Notes under the pieces: model-generated
Seen by the model: only the letters and a program-made list of their open reading frames with translations
What the model was told of the DNA's origin: nothing
Database searches by the model: none
In this document: positions 16,545-26,186 of the stretch, piece after piece
Layout of the letters: every line of letters begins with the position of its first letter
Numbering within the stretch: the stretch's first letter is position 1
Translations under genes and position numbers: made by a program
From: Micromonospora profundi
GTDB taxonomy: Bacteria; Actinomycetota; Actinomycetes; Mycobacteriales; Micromonosporaceae
Assembly (NCBI RefSeq): GCF_011927785.1
Contig: NZ_JAATJK010000001.1
Span: 3,038,001 to 3,102,000 of the forward strand
DNA length: 64,000 nt
Direction of reading: 5' to 3'

Positions 16545-18977
16545 GTGGGTGACTGGACGTCGTTGCTTCCCGCTCTGACCGCGTCGGAGCGTCGGGAGGT
16601 GGAAGCGGGGCTGGTGGAGGCCGATGCCCGAGTTCGGCCGCTGCTCCAGAGGACGGCAGACTATTACTGGGCAGCGCAGGTGACAAACACGCCGGAGTGG
16701 GCCGTCACCGAGTCGTGGCCGCCCGAGCTTCGCCGCCGCGCCGCGCTGGCCATGCATCTGGAGGCGGCGACCGGTTCGGTGCCGAGCGCACTGAACTACG
16801 TCGTGCGGAGTCTCGCCGACGGCGTGCAGGACTGGACCCGGGCGGATCTGCTGTGGTGCCTGGATGTCGCCGGGCGGGGATGGGGCTACCAGAACGCCGC
16901 CGACCTGGAGTTGCCGACGGCGATCGCCGGGTGCCTGTCTCCTGCGGATCTTGCCGATCTGGTCCCGGCGCTTTCAGCCCTGTTCGACGAACTCGCCACT
17001 GACCATTTCGTCTCGGCTGGACCTCGACTGCGGGTCGTCACGCTGCTCGGGGACGCGCTCGACCGCGCCACCGGTCGCCGCGTGCCGTCCCGGTTGCTGC
17101 ACAACGGGGACGAGTTCGGTCCCCTCGTCCGCGCCGGCCTGGAGGACGTCCTCGCCGCGCCGGGCGTACCCGAGTTGCTGGTGCACTGCGCCTCGCTCGA
17201 CAAGCCGGTGGCGCCTGCGGGGTGGCTGCGCGGCCTCGACGGGCAGCTCGCGACCGCTACCGAAGGGGCGAAGGCCGTCCGCCGGGTCCTGGAGGCGTTC
17301 GCCGCCCACCGGCACTCAGTGCACGACGACTCGGACCGACTCCTGCGTGGCCTGGTGTGGGCGCTGTCCCGGGAGTCGGACGACGACGCGACGGAGCTGC
17401 TGGCGAAGGTCACCGCCACCGCCGCGGCCGCTCCCCGGCACGCGTCCGGTTTTCCCCACGCGCAACGCACCGCGATCGCCGCCGTGCAACTGCTGGCAGG
17501 GCGCGACGGTGAGGTGCCGGTGCGGACCCTGGCGCGGCTCGCGGTGACAGTGAAGAACAAGGCCGTACGCGGTCGCGTGCACACCGCGTTGGCCCGCCTC
17601 GGCGCCCTGCGGGGATGGTCACTCAGCGAGGTGATGGAACTCGCCATCGACGATCACGGGCTCGACACCGATGGGAGCCGACGCACCCAGGTCGGCCCGT
17701 ACGAGGCGACAGTGCGGGTCGTGGGCGAGAAGGCACGCCTGACCTTCGCTCGCGGTGACGTCGGGCTCAAGGGCGTTCCGGCTGCAGTCAAGGAGACCCA
17801 CGCCGCTGAGCTGAAGCAGCTACACGACCTGGTGAAGGGCATCAACGCGACACTGGCCGCCGAGCGTCAGCGGGTGGAGTCGCTGCTGTCCGAGGAGCGC
17901 ACCTGGGCGTACGCGGACTGGGTGTCGCGCTTCCTGGACCACCCGATCACCGGGACGTACGGGCGGCGGCTGCTCTGGGAAACCAGCGCCGACGGGCGCG
18001 GCTGGACGGCGGGCCTGCCCCGCGAGGACAGCGAGGGGTGGACAGTCGCCGGTCTTGACGGGCGGCCGGTGCGCGGTGACCGGTTCCGGCTGTGGCATCC
18101 CCTCCGCGCCGGGGTGGACGAGACCCTCGCCTGGCGTGAACGGGTGCTCGCTACCGGCCTGACACAACCGTTCAAGCAGGCGTTCCGTGAGGTCTACCTG
18201 CTCACGCCGGCCGAGGAGCAGACCAGTTCCTACTCCAACCGGTTCGCCGCGCACATCCTGCGCTACCGGCAGGCGAACGCGCTCATGCGCGCCCGTGGCT
18301 GGCAGGCCAGCTACCTCGGCAGGTGGGACGGCGGGTACGACAGCCAAGCCACGAAGATCTTCGGCGGTGGTGCGTGGCGGGCGTCCTTCCACCACCAACT
18401 TGTCGACACGGACAACCTCGGCGACTACGACGTCCAGTACTGCTCCACAGACCAGGTGCGCTTCGCCCGACAGGAGGGCACGACCTGGCGGCCCGCACCG
18501 GTCACGGACGTGCCGATGTTGGTGTTCACCGAGGCGATGCGCGACGTGGACCTGTTCGTCGGCGTCACCTCGATCGCCACGGACCCGCAGTGGGCAGACC
18601 GTGGCGAGGACCGGTTCCGGGAATACTGGCAGACCACAGTGGTCGGCGAGCTGACCCCGTCGGCGCAGGTCCGCCGGGACGCCCTGGCCCGGCTGCTCCC
18701 CCGCATGGCCATCGCCGACCGGGTCACCCTCGAAGACCGTTACCTGCACGTACGCGGGAACCTGCGCGGCTACCGGATCCACCTCGGCTCCGGCAACATC
18801 ATGATGGAGCCCAACGACGCCTACCTCTGCATCGTCCCCGCGCCTGGGGGCACCGGGCGGCTGCACCTGCCGTTCGACGACGACCCGATGCTGTCGACGA
18901 TCCTGTCGAAGGCAATCATGCTCGCCGCCGACGACAGGATCACCGACCCCACGGTGCTGAGGCAGCTCACCTCATGA
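16545..18977 (+). CDS. DUF4132 / MolR-like large protein
   Basis: About 810 residues from the GTG at 16545; a GTG at 16536 overlapping the previous stop is an alternative. The N-terminal two thirds are helical repeat-like sequence. From about residue 450 the DUF4132 domain is recognisable (RTWAYADWVSRFLDHPITGTY, split around FLDHP; RLLWET; DGRPV; RFRLWHPL). The C-terminus carries the family features FKQAFREVYLLTPAEEQT and YRIHLGSGNIMMEPN. E. coli relatives are MolR/YehI; their biochemical role is not established. A cytosolic protein is expected. Confidence 0.85.
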   Translation: MGDWTSLLPALTASERREVEAGLVEADARVRPLLQRTADYYWAAQVTNTPEWAVTESWPPELRRRAALAMHLEAATGSVPSALNYVVRSLADGVQDWTRADLLWCLDVAGRGWGYQNAADLELPTAIAGCLSPADLADLVPALSALFDELATDHFVSAGPRLRVVTLLGDALDRATGRRVPSRLLHNGDEFGPLVRAGLEDVLAAPGVPELLVHCASLDKPVAPAGWLRGLDGQLATATEGAKAVRRVLEAFAAHRHSVHDDSDRLLRGLVWALSRESDDDATELLAKVTATAAAAPRHASGFPHAQRTAIAAVQLLAGRDGEVPVRTLARLAVTVKNKAVRGRVHTALARLGALRGWSLSEVMELAIDDHGLDTDGSRRTQVGPYEATVRVVGEKARLTFARGDVGLKGVPAAVKETHAAELKQLHDLVKGINATLAAERQRVESLLSEERTWAYADWVSRFLDHPITGTYGRRLLWETSADGRGWTAGLPREDSEGWTVAGLDGRPVRGDRFRLWHPLRAGVDETLAWRERVLATGLTQPFKQAFREVYLLTPAEEQTSSYSNRFAAHILRYRQANALMRARGWQASYLGRWDGGYDSQATKIFGGGAWRASFHHQLVDTDNLGDYDVQYCSTDQVRFARQEGTTWRPAPVTDVPMLVFTEAMRDVDLFVGVTSIATDPQWADRGEDRFREYWQTTVVGELTPSAQVRRDALARLLPRMAIADRVTLEDRYLHVRGNLRGYRIHLGSGNIMMEPNDAYLCIVPAPGGTGRLHLPFDDDPMLSTILSKAIMLAADDRITDPTVLRQLTS

Positions 18978-19171
18978 CCACCATCACGCCGGCCGGTCGC
19001 CGTCCAGCGACGCCACTTTCCGTTCCGCGCGTACCTTTAGCCGCAGGCCGGCCGGCGTCGCGGCAGGTTGTCGGTGGGGAGTGGCATAGTTCTGCCCGTC
19101 AGCGGGGAGGGCGGGCGCGGCGGCGATGCGGGATCGCCGCACGTGCCCGGCAGGAGGGAGCGGAGCGACAG

Positions 19172-19714
19172 GTGAACGAGGCTGGGACCGCACCGATCTC
19201 CGAGGCGCACCCCACCACCAGCGGACGGTTGCTGCTGCGTGCGCCCACGGCCGTGGACCTGGCGGACGTGTACCGGATCCACGGCGACCCTCGGACCAAC
19301 CAGTTCAACCCGGACGGCCCACACGCCGACGTCGAGGCCAGCAGGGAACTGCTCGACGGCTGGCTCGACCACTGGCGCACGCACGGGTTCGGTTACTGGG
19401 CGGTGCAGTCGACGACGAGCGGTGAGGTGATCGGCTTCGCTGGTCTCCGTCGCGGCCAATGGCTCGGTCGTCCCATCCTGAATCTGTACTACCGCTTCGC
19501 CCCTCCCCACTGGGGGCACGGCTACGCCACCGAGGCGGCACGACACGCCGTCGAGTGGGCCGCCGCGCACACGCCGGACCTGCCTGTGCTGGCCCGCACC
19601 ACCGCCGACAACCTTCCGTCCATCCGGACGGCACAGGCGGCGGGTCTGATACGGCGGGCCGACCTCGACGCGGCCGACGACGGGGTGTGGACTGTGGTGC
19701 TGGCCTCGCGCTGA
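19172..19714 (+). CDS. GNAT-family N-acetyltransferase
   Basis: 180 residues from a GTG with a GGAG ribosome site 6 bases upstream. It is of the RimJ/RimL type: SGRLLLRAPTAVDLADVYRI at the N-terminus, GEVIGFAGLR on the central strand, and the acetyl-CoA loop region HWGHGYATEAARHAVEW at about 113-129, followed by ARTTADNLPSIRTAQAAG. It probably acetylates an amino group on a protein or small molecule; the substrate cannot be told. The gap from 18978 to 19171 contains only GC-rich inverted segments. Confidence 0.88.
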   Translation: MNEAGTAPISEAHPTTSGRLLLRAPTAVDLADVYRIHGDPRTNQFNPDGPHADVEASRELLDGWLDHWRTHGFGYWAVQSTTSGEVIGFAGLRRGQWLGRPILNLYYRFAPPHWGHGYATEAARHAVEWAAAHTPDLPVLARTTADNLPSIRTAQAAGLIRRADLDAADDGVWTVVLASR

Positions 19715-19797
19715 CGGTCAGCTCCTGACCTACGCGGACCTCTGCGAGCCGAAAGGCCCGGAGGGCTCATACCGGAGCCGGTGCGTAGTGTTCCGGT

Positions 19798-20661
19798 ATG
19801 GCACAGCGACTGGTCAGCGTATGGCAACCGTTCTTCCTTGGTAGCGCGAGTCGGGGCGCGGCCATCGATGCCGCGACGGAGTTGGAGGATCTCGGCTACT
19901 CGCGGCTCTGGTTCTCGGGCGGCTTCGGGGAGAACGTCGCCCCCCGCTTCCGGGAGATCCTGGACGGGACCAGGCGCATCGGGGTCGCGTCAGGGATTGT
20001 GAGCATCTGGCATTCGTCGCCCTCTGAGGCGGCGGCGTTCGCACAGGACGCGGAGCGGGCCCATCCCGGCCGGTTCCTGCTCGGTCTCGGCGCCAGCCAC
20101 GCAGTGGTGGTGGAAGGCAGCGGCACAACCTACCGCAAGCCGTATTCGAGAATGGTGGAGTACCTCGACGGTCTCGACGCGGCCGGGCTCCCTCCCGAGC
20201 GGCGGATCCTGGCCGCACTCGGCCCACGGATGCTTGAGCTCTCCCGCGACCGTTCGGCCGGGGCGCACCCGTACTTCGTCCCTGCCCAGCACACCGCCGA
20301 GGCCCGGGCGGCGATCGGGCCCGACCGGTTGCTCGCCCCCGAGGTCGCGGTGGTCCTCGACGCAGACGCCGCCGCGGCGCGCGCCACGGCTCGGCAGTAC
20401 ACGAGCGGATACCTCGCCCTGCCGAACTACACAAACAACCTGCGGCGATTCGGCTGGACCGACGAGGACTTCGCCGCAGGCGGCAGTGACCGACTCGTCG
20501 ATGCCCTGATTCCCTGGGGCACAGCCGAAGAGGTCGCTGCCGGGCTGGACAAGCACTATCAGGCCGGCGCCGACGAGGTGGCGGTCCAGGTCCTCAATGG
20601 CGGCGACGCCACGACATTCCCCGCCGACGCGTTCCGCGCTCTCGCCGCAGTCCTGATCTGA
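19798..20661 (+). CDS. F420-dependent LLM-class oxidoreductase
   Basis: 287 residues with the luciferase-like monooxygenase barrel. The start reads VSVWQPFFLGSASRGAAIDAATELEDLGYSRLW (given here in family terms), then IGVASGIVSIWHSSP and the FLLGLGASHA strand typical of the group that uses coenzyme F420. It fits the TIGR03620-type actinobacterial subfamily by length and by LLAPEVAVVLDADAAAAR. Substrate unknown. It is preceded and followed by short non-coding gaps, so it is probably monocistronic. Confidence 0.88.
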   Translation: MAQRLVSVWQPFFLGSASRGAAIDAATELEDLGYSRLWFSGGFGENVAPRFREILDGTRRIGVASGIVSIWHSSPSEAAAFAQDAERAHPGRFLLGLGASHAVVVEGSGTTYRKPYSRMVEYLDGLDAAGLPPERRILAALGPRMLELSRDRSAGAHPYFVPAQHTAEARAAIGPDRLLAPEVAVVLDADAAAARATARQYTSGYLALPNYTNNLRRFGWTDEDFAAGGSDRLVDALIPWGTAEEVAAGLDKHYQAGADEVAVQVLNGGDATTFPADAFRALAAVLI

Positions 20662-20717
20662 CACCGTGACGTGCCGGTGGTGGGAGGCACCGGGCCGCCA
20701 GGACAGGTCTGTGGTCG

Positions 20718-20742
20718 GTTTCCCGGCCGGTTGTTCGGGTAT
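20718..20742 (+). promoter_or_regulatory. SigB-type stress promoter
   Basis: GTTT at 20718-20721, 15 bases, GGGTAT at 20737-20742. This matches the actinomycete SigB/SigF-like shape (GNNT-N14/16-GGGTAY). It lies about 33 bases upstream of the 62-aa gene, and the same promoter occurs at its paralogue. Confidence 0.6.
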
Positions 20743-20774
20743 CGCCGCTGGTCAGGGCCAAGGAAGGGACACAC

Positions 20775-20963
20775 ATGACCGAGCACGACGAGCGACGTGG
20801 CGGGGAGCAGACCGGGGTGCCGCAGGACGAGGATGCCCGCAGCACCCGGGCGGCGCAGGACGCCCACGGCGGCAGCATGGCACCGGGGCTTGTCGACGAC
20901 ACGGGCCACCCGGTGGCGCAGGCCCCGGCCGACCGGTTGGCCGAGGCCGAAAACGCGGACTGA
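20775..20963 (+). CDS. Small conserved hydrophilic protein, paralogue A
   Basis: 62 residues, no cysteine, no membrane segment, strongly charged and probably disordered. The core RSTRAAQDAHGGSMAPGLVD is shared without change with the protein at 26187-26375; the two differ at about a dozen positions. The ATG follows AAGGAAGGG. With its SigB-type promoter it is probably a general-stress or osmotic-stress small protein; the molecular role is unknown. Confidence 0.75.
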   Translation: MTEHDERRGGEQTGVPQDEDARSTRAAQDAHGGSMAPGLVDDTGHPVAQAPADRLAEAENAD

Positions 20964-21141
20964 GCCGCGAGCGGCGGGCCAGGTTGCGCTGCTTGTCGAA
21001 CGTCGGTGGCCGGCCGCCGAGGCTGCCACGCCTGCGGCGGTCGGCCGACCGGGCGGATGGAGATCTCCACAAGCCTCACCACCGCCCCGGCCGCTCCGAC
21101 AACCGCATGGGTGACCCCGACTCCTGTCCGCCAAACAGCGG

Positions 21142-21639
21142 TCAGTCCTCGTCGGCCTTCTTCTTGTCGCGCTCCATGGCCAGATCGAGCGCGAGGACGC
21201 TGCCGATGATGAGCAGCGGGTCGACGCCGGCAGTGACCTGCACGGCGTAGGTGTCCCGGATCGTCAGCCACCGCTTGGACACCACGGCCACCTCGGTGCC
21301 GTCGCGTTCGATCACGTACTCGTGGTCGAGCAGGTCACCCTTCATCTCCAGGTCGTCTGACCCGGGCACGTCGATGGTGAACTTGTCGCGGAACGGCGTG
21401 ATCAGTTTCTTGCGGACCTCTGCGGCCTTCTCACCGCCGATGCGGATCTCGTACGTGGGGCGTAGCGCCACCAGGTGCCGGTGCAGCGTGGCGACCTCCT
21501 GGCCGGAGGCGTCCTCAATGACGATTTTGTTGCGGACGCTGAGAACCTTGCCGTCGACGTGGAAGACCTTGGTGCCGTGCTCGTCGATCACGTCGAAGTC
21601 GTCGCCGATCGAGAAGAACCGCTCCTTGATGACAAACAT
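21142..21639 (-). CDS. LURP-one-related family protein
   Basis: 165 residues from the ATG at 21639 with GGGGGAG upstream. Starts MFVIKERFFSIGDDFDV and shows the tubby-like LOR beta barrel pattern (DEHGTKVFHVDGK, LLDHEYVIERDG, EVAVVSKRWLTIRDTY) with a C-terminal helix. The last segment (ALDLAMERDKKKADED) is typical of bacterial members. LURP-one proteins are thought to bind phospholipid or nucleic acid; no enzyme function is known. Confidence 0.88.
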   Translation of the reverse strand: MFVIKERFFSIGDDFDVIDEHGTKVFHVDGKVLSVRNKIVIEDASGQEVATLHRHLVALRPTYEIRIGGEKAAEVRKKLITPFRDKFTIDVPGSDDLEMKGDLLDHEYVIERDGTEVAVVSKRWLTIRDTYAVQVTAGVDPLLIIGSVLALDLAMERDKKKADED

Positions 21640-21882
21640 GGTTCGATTCTCCCCCACCGCGCACGGAAGTGCCGGCCTCTGGCGGGCGCCAGCCACCAAC
21701 TGGTGCATCACGATGAAACTGCTCCATGGATATGTCCGGCCGGCCAATCCGCTCAAATCCCGCCCTGGCACGACTGGGTCCTCCGACCGGAGCTCGGAGG
21801 TGGGATCGCGCAACCCGTCCCGCACAGGGCATAGTGGCCGGCGGCACCATCGACCGATGTTGCCTGCCCTTGGTGAAGGTGG

Positions 21883-22917
21883 ATGGAAGTGACGACGCGC
21901 TTACGTGTCCGATGGACCCGAGCGGCCGCATTGATCACGCTGACCGGGGGCATGCTCGCGGTGTCGGCGGCGCCCGCCACTGCCGCGCCGGAGACCGTCC
22001 GCATCCTGAGCGTGTCGGCGGAGAACGTGAAACCCAACGAGACGGTACGCGTGCAGTATCGCGTCACCAACAACGGAAGCCGGGCCGAAACGGCCATCGT
22101 CGTGGTCGGCGGCGGCTTGCGATGCACCTCCGGATGCCGGGTAGAGCCGAAACTCGGTCCTGGCCGGAGCCAGACCTTCGACACCACGCTCGTCGCCCCC
22201 GCGGCTCGCCCGGGTGAGACCACCGGCCTCAACATCTCGATCGGCGTGCGGCTTGCCGGGCAGAACACCTACGCCCACAAGATGGTCTACGTCCACGGCC
22301 CAGGTGCGTCGTCGCCCGGCGGCGACAAGCCGGCGGCCGGGGTGAGCGGGGTCTCTGGGAGGGTCCGCGACGCTGGCGGAAAGGCGATCGGTGGCGTGGC
22401 TCTGACCATTCGGGACAGCGCCGGGCACGAATACCGGACGACCAGCAGCCCCAGCGGCCAGTTCGCGGTCACGGCCAGCGCCGGCAAGACGATCGCCGCA
22501 GGACCCATCACTGTCCGCGCGGTCAAGGACGGCTACCGCACCGCTCGCACGACAGTACGGGGCAGCGCCGGTGACGCCGCGACCGTACGGCTGACCCTCT
22601 CCGCGGTGGCGACGCCCGCCAAGACGTCGGCGGTACCGACGGCAGAGGCAAGCCCTCCCGCCGCGGCAGGCGACGGCACCCCCGAGGCCGCGCCGCCCAC
22701 GCTCAAGGCCGTCAGCGACGAGGGGAGCGGTTCGTCCCTGTTCTTCCTCCTGGGCGGCTTGCTGTTCGCCGCGGGCCTGGGCGCGCTCGCACTGGTGGTG
22801 ATGCGTCGAAGGAACGCACCGGAGGCGGATGTTCCCCCGACCCAGCCGTTGGCACCGGCCGGTAGGGGGATGGCCGACGCTCCGACAGTTGTCCTGCGGC
22901 CGTTGAAGCCTCTATAG
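21883..22917 (+). CDS. Secreted, membrane-anchored Ig/Cna-like domain protein
   Basis: 344 residues. An N-terminal signal peptide (AALITLTGGMLAVSAAPATA) leads to a CARDB/DUF11-like beta domain (ENVKPNETVRVQYRVTNNGS) with a CTSGC pair. A carboxypeptidase-regulatory-like domain follows at about 145-235 (VSGRVRDAGGKAIGGVALT), then a Pro/Ala/Ser-rich linker. One transmembrane helix (LFFLLGGLLFAAGLGALALV) precedes a basic MRRR stop-transfer and a short cytoplasmic tail. It is therefore tethered to the cell surface. A GTG two codons downstream (21889) is an alternative start. The last 6 bases overlap the convergent gene. Confidence 0.8.
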   Translation: MEVTTRLRVRWTRAAALITLTGGMLAVSAAPATAAPETVRILSVSAENVKPNETVRVQYRVTNNGSRAETAIVVVGGGLRCTSGCRVEPKLGPGRSQTFDTTLVAPAARPGETTGLNISIGVRLAGQNTYAHKMVYVHGPGASSPGGDKPAAGVSGVSGRVRDAGGKAIGGVALTIRDSAGHEYRTTSSPSGQFAVTASAGKTIAAGPITVRAVKDGYRTARTTVRGSAGDAATVRLTLSAVATPAKTSAVPTAEASPPAAAGDGTPEAAPPTLKAVSDEGSGSSLFFLLGGLLFAAGLGALALVVMRRRNAPEADVPPTQPLAPAGRGMADAPTVVLRPLKPL

Positions 22918-23349
22918 ATCGTCGGGCCACCAGTGCGGATCAAGACTCCTGCCGTGACCGTGAGGGCATCGTCCGTAGCCCGTGTTTGAGACGCTCCAAT
23001 GCTGGCGGCAGTACGGGGCGTCGCACTGGCTGCACAGGCCGGCGTCGTCGTAAAAGCCAGCGGTGGTTACGGCCGCGTACCGGTACGGCTGGGCGAAAGC
23101 ATCGGCGATCCGTTCCGCCTGCGCCACGTCGACCGGTTGGCCGGATCCGTTGCCCGCCGCGATCCCGGAGAACAACAGCCACCACTGATCGCCTCCGCTG
23201 CGCTGCCGGGCAGTGTTGTAGGTGTTGCGCTGCGCCGACGGCCAGCGCTGCCAGTCAGCAGGTCGGGTGCCGGGTGGGACGAGTTCGACACGTGCTGACG
23301 GTCGCCCACACACCGCGCACGGCGGCTCCGCTACGAGGGCCTGGAGCAT
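22912..23349 (-). CDS. Hypothetical protein with paired CxxC/CxxC and His residues
   Basis: 145 residues. An N-terminal CAVCG and a C-terminal CSQCDAPYCRQHW ... RCPHGH suggest one or two structural zinc sites; DQWWLLFSGIAAG lies between them. It ends HWWPDDL. I do not recognise a named family. The stop overlaps the end of the convergent secreted-protein gene by 6 bases. Confidence 0.65.
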   Translation of the reverse strand: MLQALVAEPPCAVCGRPSARVELVPPGTRPADWQRWPSAQRNTYNTARQRSGGDQWWLLFSGIAAGNGSGQPVDVAQAERIADAFAQPYRYAAVTTAGFYDDAGLCSQCDAPYCRQHWSVSNTGYGRCPHGHGRSLDPHWWPDDL

Positions 23350-23417
23350 GGGTCATCATTCCGTCCGTCGCCACCTGGTGCCTTGGATGCACCTCGTCGC
23401 GACCACTCGATCACGAG

Positions 23418-24080
23418 CTACCGTCGTCGGGGAAGCCGCTCCGCGAGGGTCTCACGCAGATCGTCGGGCAGCCCGTCGACCTCGACCAGCTCAGGCAGCA
23501 GTTCCGGCTCGGTCATGTACGCGCGAAACGCCATCGCGATCGACACGCCGTGCGACGGACGGTCCTCCACGGTCACCGGATCGCCGGCCCGCACCTCGCC
23601 CGGCTCCAACACCCGCAGGTAGGCGCCCGGACGGCTCGCCCGGGCGAAGGTCTTCACCCAGCCCGGCTCCCCCATCTTGTGCTGGAACGTGGCGCACGGA
23701 ATGCGACCGAAGGTTGGCTGCAGGACCAACAGTGCACCGACGCGCCACCGCTCGCCGATGACCGCGCCGTTGACGTCGACTCCCTCGGTCGTCAGGTTCT
23801 CGCCGAAGAGGCCATTGGGCAGCCGCCGGCCCAGCCGCGCCTGCCACCAGCCGTAATCCTCCAGCGCGTACGCGTAGACGGCCTGGTCGTCACCGCCGTG
23901 ATGCTCGACGTCGAAGATCCGGTCACCGACCAGGCCGCTGTGCAGCCCGGTCGTCTTGGGCCCCGGCGCGCGTACGGTGACCGCGTGGCCCACCGGCTGC
24001 TTGTTGATGCCCGTGACACCAACGCCCTTGGCCGGGTTGGGCTCCGGCACTGCCAGGTTTACCGAAACGATAGTGCTCAC
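23418..24080 (-). CDS. MOSC-domain protein, YiiM-like
   Basis: 220 residues from the GTG at 24080. The MOSC core is visible: GLHSGLVGDRIFDVEHHGGDDQAVYAY (read in two parts around HHGG), GENLTTEGVDVNGAVIGERWRVG and the single conserved cysteine in RIPCATF. MOSC proteins bind molybdenum cofactor or transfer sulfur; the YiiM type detoxifies N-hydroxylated compounds such as 6-hydroxylaminopurine in E. coli. Divergent from the DUF1906 gene across 162 bp. Confidence 0.9.
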   Translation of the reverse strand: MSTIVSVNLAVPEPNPAKGVGVTGINKQPVGHAVTVRAPGPKTTGLHSGLVGDRIFDVEHHGGDDQAVYAYALEDYGWWQARLGRRLPNGLFGENLTTEGVDVNGAVIGERWRVGALLVLQPTFGRIPCATFQHKMGEPGWVKTFARASRPGAYLRVLEPGEVRAGDPVTVEDRPSHGVSIAMAFRAYMTEPELLPELVEVDGLPDDLRETLAERLPRRR

Positions 24081-24242
24081 ATCCGGCAACCTAGCCGCCC
24101 TGACCTCCCCACGCCGAGCGCATTTCTCCGCAGTGCTCGATCGCGTCGAGCGCCTCGGCCCTCTATTGCCATCCGTCGATTCGTGGTAGAAATCCGTCAC
24201 ACAGGCCATCAACGGCCAAGGTTTTCTTCACATGGAGGCGAC

Positions 24243-25502
24243 GTGCGGGTCTTCGCCGGGTGGCTTGTGGGTCTCACCGTTGCCGCAGGGGTCGTGGCAC
24301 CGGCCAGTCCGGTAGCGGGTGCCGCGACATCCGCACCAACCTCGACCGCCGTGGCGCCGATGGCCGTCGGCCCGCAACCCGGCACCTTCACCGGCCGGGG
24401 GTTCGACACCTGCACGGCGCCGTCACAGGCCGCCATGGACACCTGGCGAACCAGCTCGCCCTACGGCGCGATAGGCATCTACATCAGCGGGGACAGCCGC
24501 ACCTGCTCCCAGCCCAACCTCACCGCCACGTGGGTGGCCAACCAGACGAACAACGGATGGCGACTGCTCCCCATCGAGCTGGGTTACCAGGCACCGTGCG
24601 GCACCCGCGCTCCGAAGATGTCCGCCGATCCCACCACCGCCCGGTCACAGGGCGTCTCCGCGGCGAACAGGTCCGCGAACGCCGCCCAGGCACTGGGCAT
24701 CGGCAGTGCGAGCACCATCTACAACGACATCGAGCAGTACCCGTCAAACGCGTCGTGCCGGGCCGCGGTGCTGTCGTTCCTGTCCGGCTGGGTCGAGCAA
24801 CTGCACGCGCGGGGCTACCTCGCCGGCATGTACTCCAGTGGCTCGTCCGGAATCAAGGACGTCTGCGATGCGTACGGCAACCCGAGCTACACGCGGCTCG
24901 ACCAGATCTGGATCGGCTGGTGGAACGGGGTGGCTGACACGCGGGCCGGCAGCTACTGCCCCGACTCCTACTACGCGAACCAGCAGCGCGTGCACCAGTA
25001 CGCCGGCGACGTCACCGAGACGTGGGGCGGCGTGACGATGAAGATCGACCGCAACTACCTCGACGTGAGGGTCACGCAGGCCCCGCCGCAGCAGTGGACC
25101 ACGACCATCGACAACAGCACCTCGGGCGGGTTCACGGCGAGCACCGCGTGGGGCACCTCGGCCTACTCCGGCCAGCGGTACGGCACCGACTACCGGTTCG
25201 CGAGCCCGGTGTCGTCAAGCGACGTCGCCTGGTTCCGGTCGACCATTCCGGCAACCGGGAACTACGAGATCTCGGTCTGGTACCCGGCCGACGCCGGCTA
25301 CAACGATCAGGCGCCGTATCTGGTGGCGACCACCACTGGGAACAGGTCGGTGTCGGTCAACCAACGGACCAATGGCGGCCGATGGGTCTCGATCGGTGTG
25401 TTCACCCTGGCGGCCGGCACGGGCAACACGGTCGGCGTGAGCCGCTGGACCGGTGGCACAGGGCTCGTGGTCGCCGACGCGGTACGGATCACCCGGGCCT
25501 GA
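24243..25502 (+). CDS. Secreted DUF1906 glycoside-hydrolase-like protein with golvesin-type C-domain
   Basis: 419 residues from a GTG with GGAGGCGAC upstream. A signal peptide covers residues 1-28. The DUF1906 (Rv2525c-like) barrel spans about 45-255: GFDTCTAPSQAAMDTW, YNDIEQYP, GYLAGMYSS, IWIGWWNG, and HQYAGD near the end. The C-terminal 140 residues match the golvesin/xanthan-lyase beta domain (WYPADAGYNDQAPY; VVADAVRI). The fold is that of GH25-like enzymes acting on cell-wall or polysaccharide, but activity is not proven for the family. Confidence 0.9.
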   Translation: MRVFAGWLVGLTVAAGVVAPASPVAGAATSAPTSTAVAPMAVGPQPGTFTGRGFDTCTAPSQAAMDTWRTSSPYGAIGIYISGDSRTCSQPNLTATWVANQTNNGWRLLPIELGYQAPCGTRAPKMSADPTTARSQGVSAANRSANAAQALGIGSASTIYNDIEQYPSNASCRAAVLSFLSGWVEQLHARGYLAGMYSSGSSGIKDVCDAYGNPSYTRLDQIWIGWWNGVADTRAGSYCPDSYYANQQRVHQYAGDVTETWGGVTMKIDRNYLDVRVTQAPPQQWTTTIDNSTSGGFTASTAWGTSAYSGQRYGTDYRFASPVSSSDVAWFRSTIPATGNYEISVWYPADAGYNDQAPYLVATTTGNRSVSVNQRTNGGRWVSIGVFTLAAGTGNTVGVSRWTGGTGLVVADAVRITRA

Positions 25503-25648
25503 ACTCTCACGTCGGGTGCCGGCCCGCAGCAGGGCGCCGCCGGTCCGCCGCCGGACCTCAGGCGCGGGGACGGGACGGCGGGCGGTCAGCTCCGGCGGCG
25601 TCGGATCCGTCTGACACCTCGCGTTCGGACCGCCCGGACCGTCACCGG

Positions 25649-25816
25649 CTAGGCCGGCTCGCGCACACCGTCGTCGCCGTCATCCGGCATCGGTTCGACA
25701 GGGGCCTGCGGCAGTTCGTCGGGCGTGTCCGGCAGCAGCTCGCTGGCGTCGTCCGGTACGGGCTCACGCGGGTCGATGGGCGGATACTGTTCGGGGTCGA
25801 GGTCCGGTCCAGTCAT
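25649..25816 (-). CDS. Small acidic Pro/Asp-rich protein
   Basis: 55 residues from an ATG: MTGPDLDPEQYPPIDPREP, then a run of P, D and E to the end. There is no hydrophobic segment and it is surely disordered. The composition (about half P/D/E) is compatible with a real actinobacterial small protein, but no clear ribosome site is seen. The stretch 25817-26129 that follows holds no gene I can support. Confidence 0.4.
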   Translation of the reverse strand: MTGPDLDPEQYPPIDPREPVPDDASELLPDTPDELPQAPVEPMPDDGDDGVREPA

Positions 25817-26129
25817 CCAGCGAGTATCCGTCACCTTCGGCGCTGCCGCTCGCGGGACCGAATCGTCACGCCCCCGCCGTGGCCCCAGCCGCATCGATGA
25901 CAGAAACGGGAGTGCCAAGTTCGACGGTACGGAGGTCCCTACGCTGGTGCGCTCGATCTCCACCGAGCGGAAGGTATCCACTGTCCACAGCCGACGACGT
26001 GCACACGGCGGCCGTCGCGACCGACCCCAGCACTGGAAGCTCATGCGGTTCGTGCTCTGGAACGGCCCACCCACCGCGGCCCTCCACCCCAGGACGGCGT
26101 CGTGCTGCTCGACGACACGTCCACGTTCG

Positions 26130-26154
26130 GTTTTCTGGCCGGTCGTTGGGGTAT
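26130..26154 (+). promoter_or_regulatory. SigB-type stress promoter (second copy)
   Basis: GTTT at 26130-26133, 15 bases, GGGTAT at 26149-26154, followed by TCGCCGCTGGTCA exactly as at the first copy. Spacing to the ATG (33 bases) is the same as at the paralogue. Confidence 0.6.
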
Positions 26155-26186
26155 CGCCGCTGGTCATGACCGAGGAAGGGACGCAC

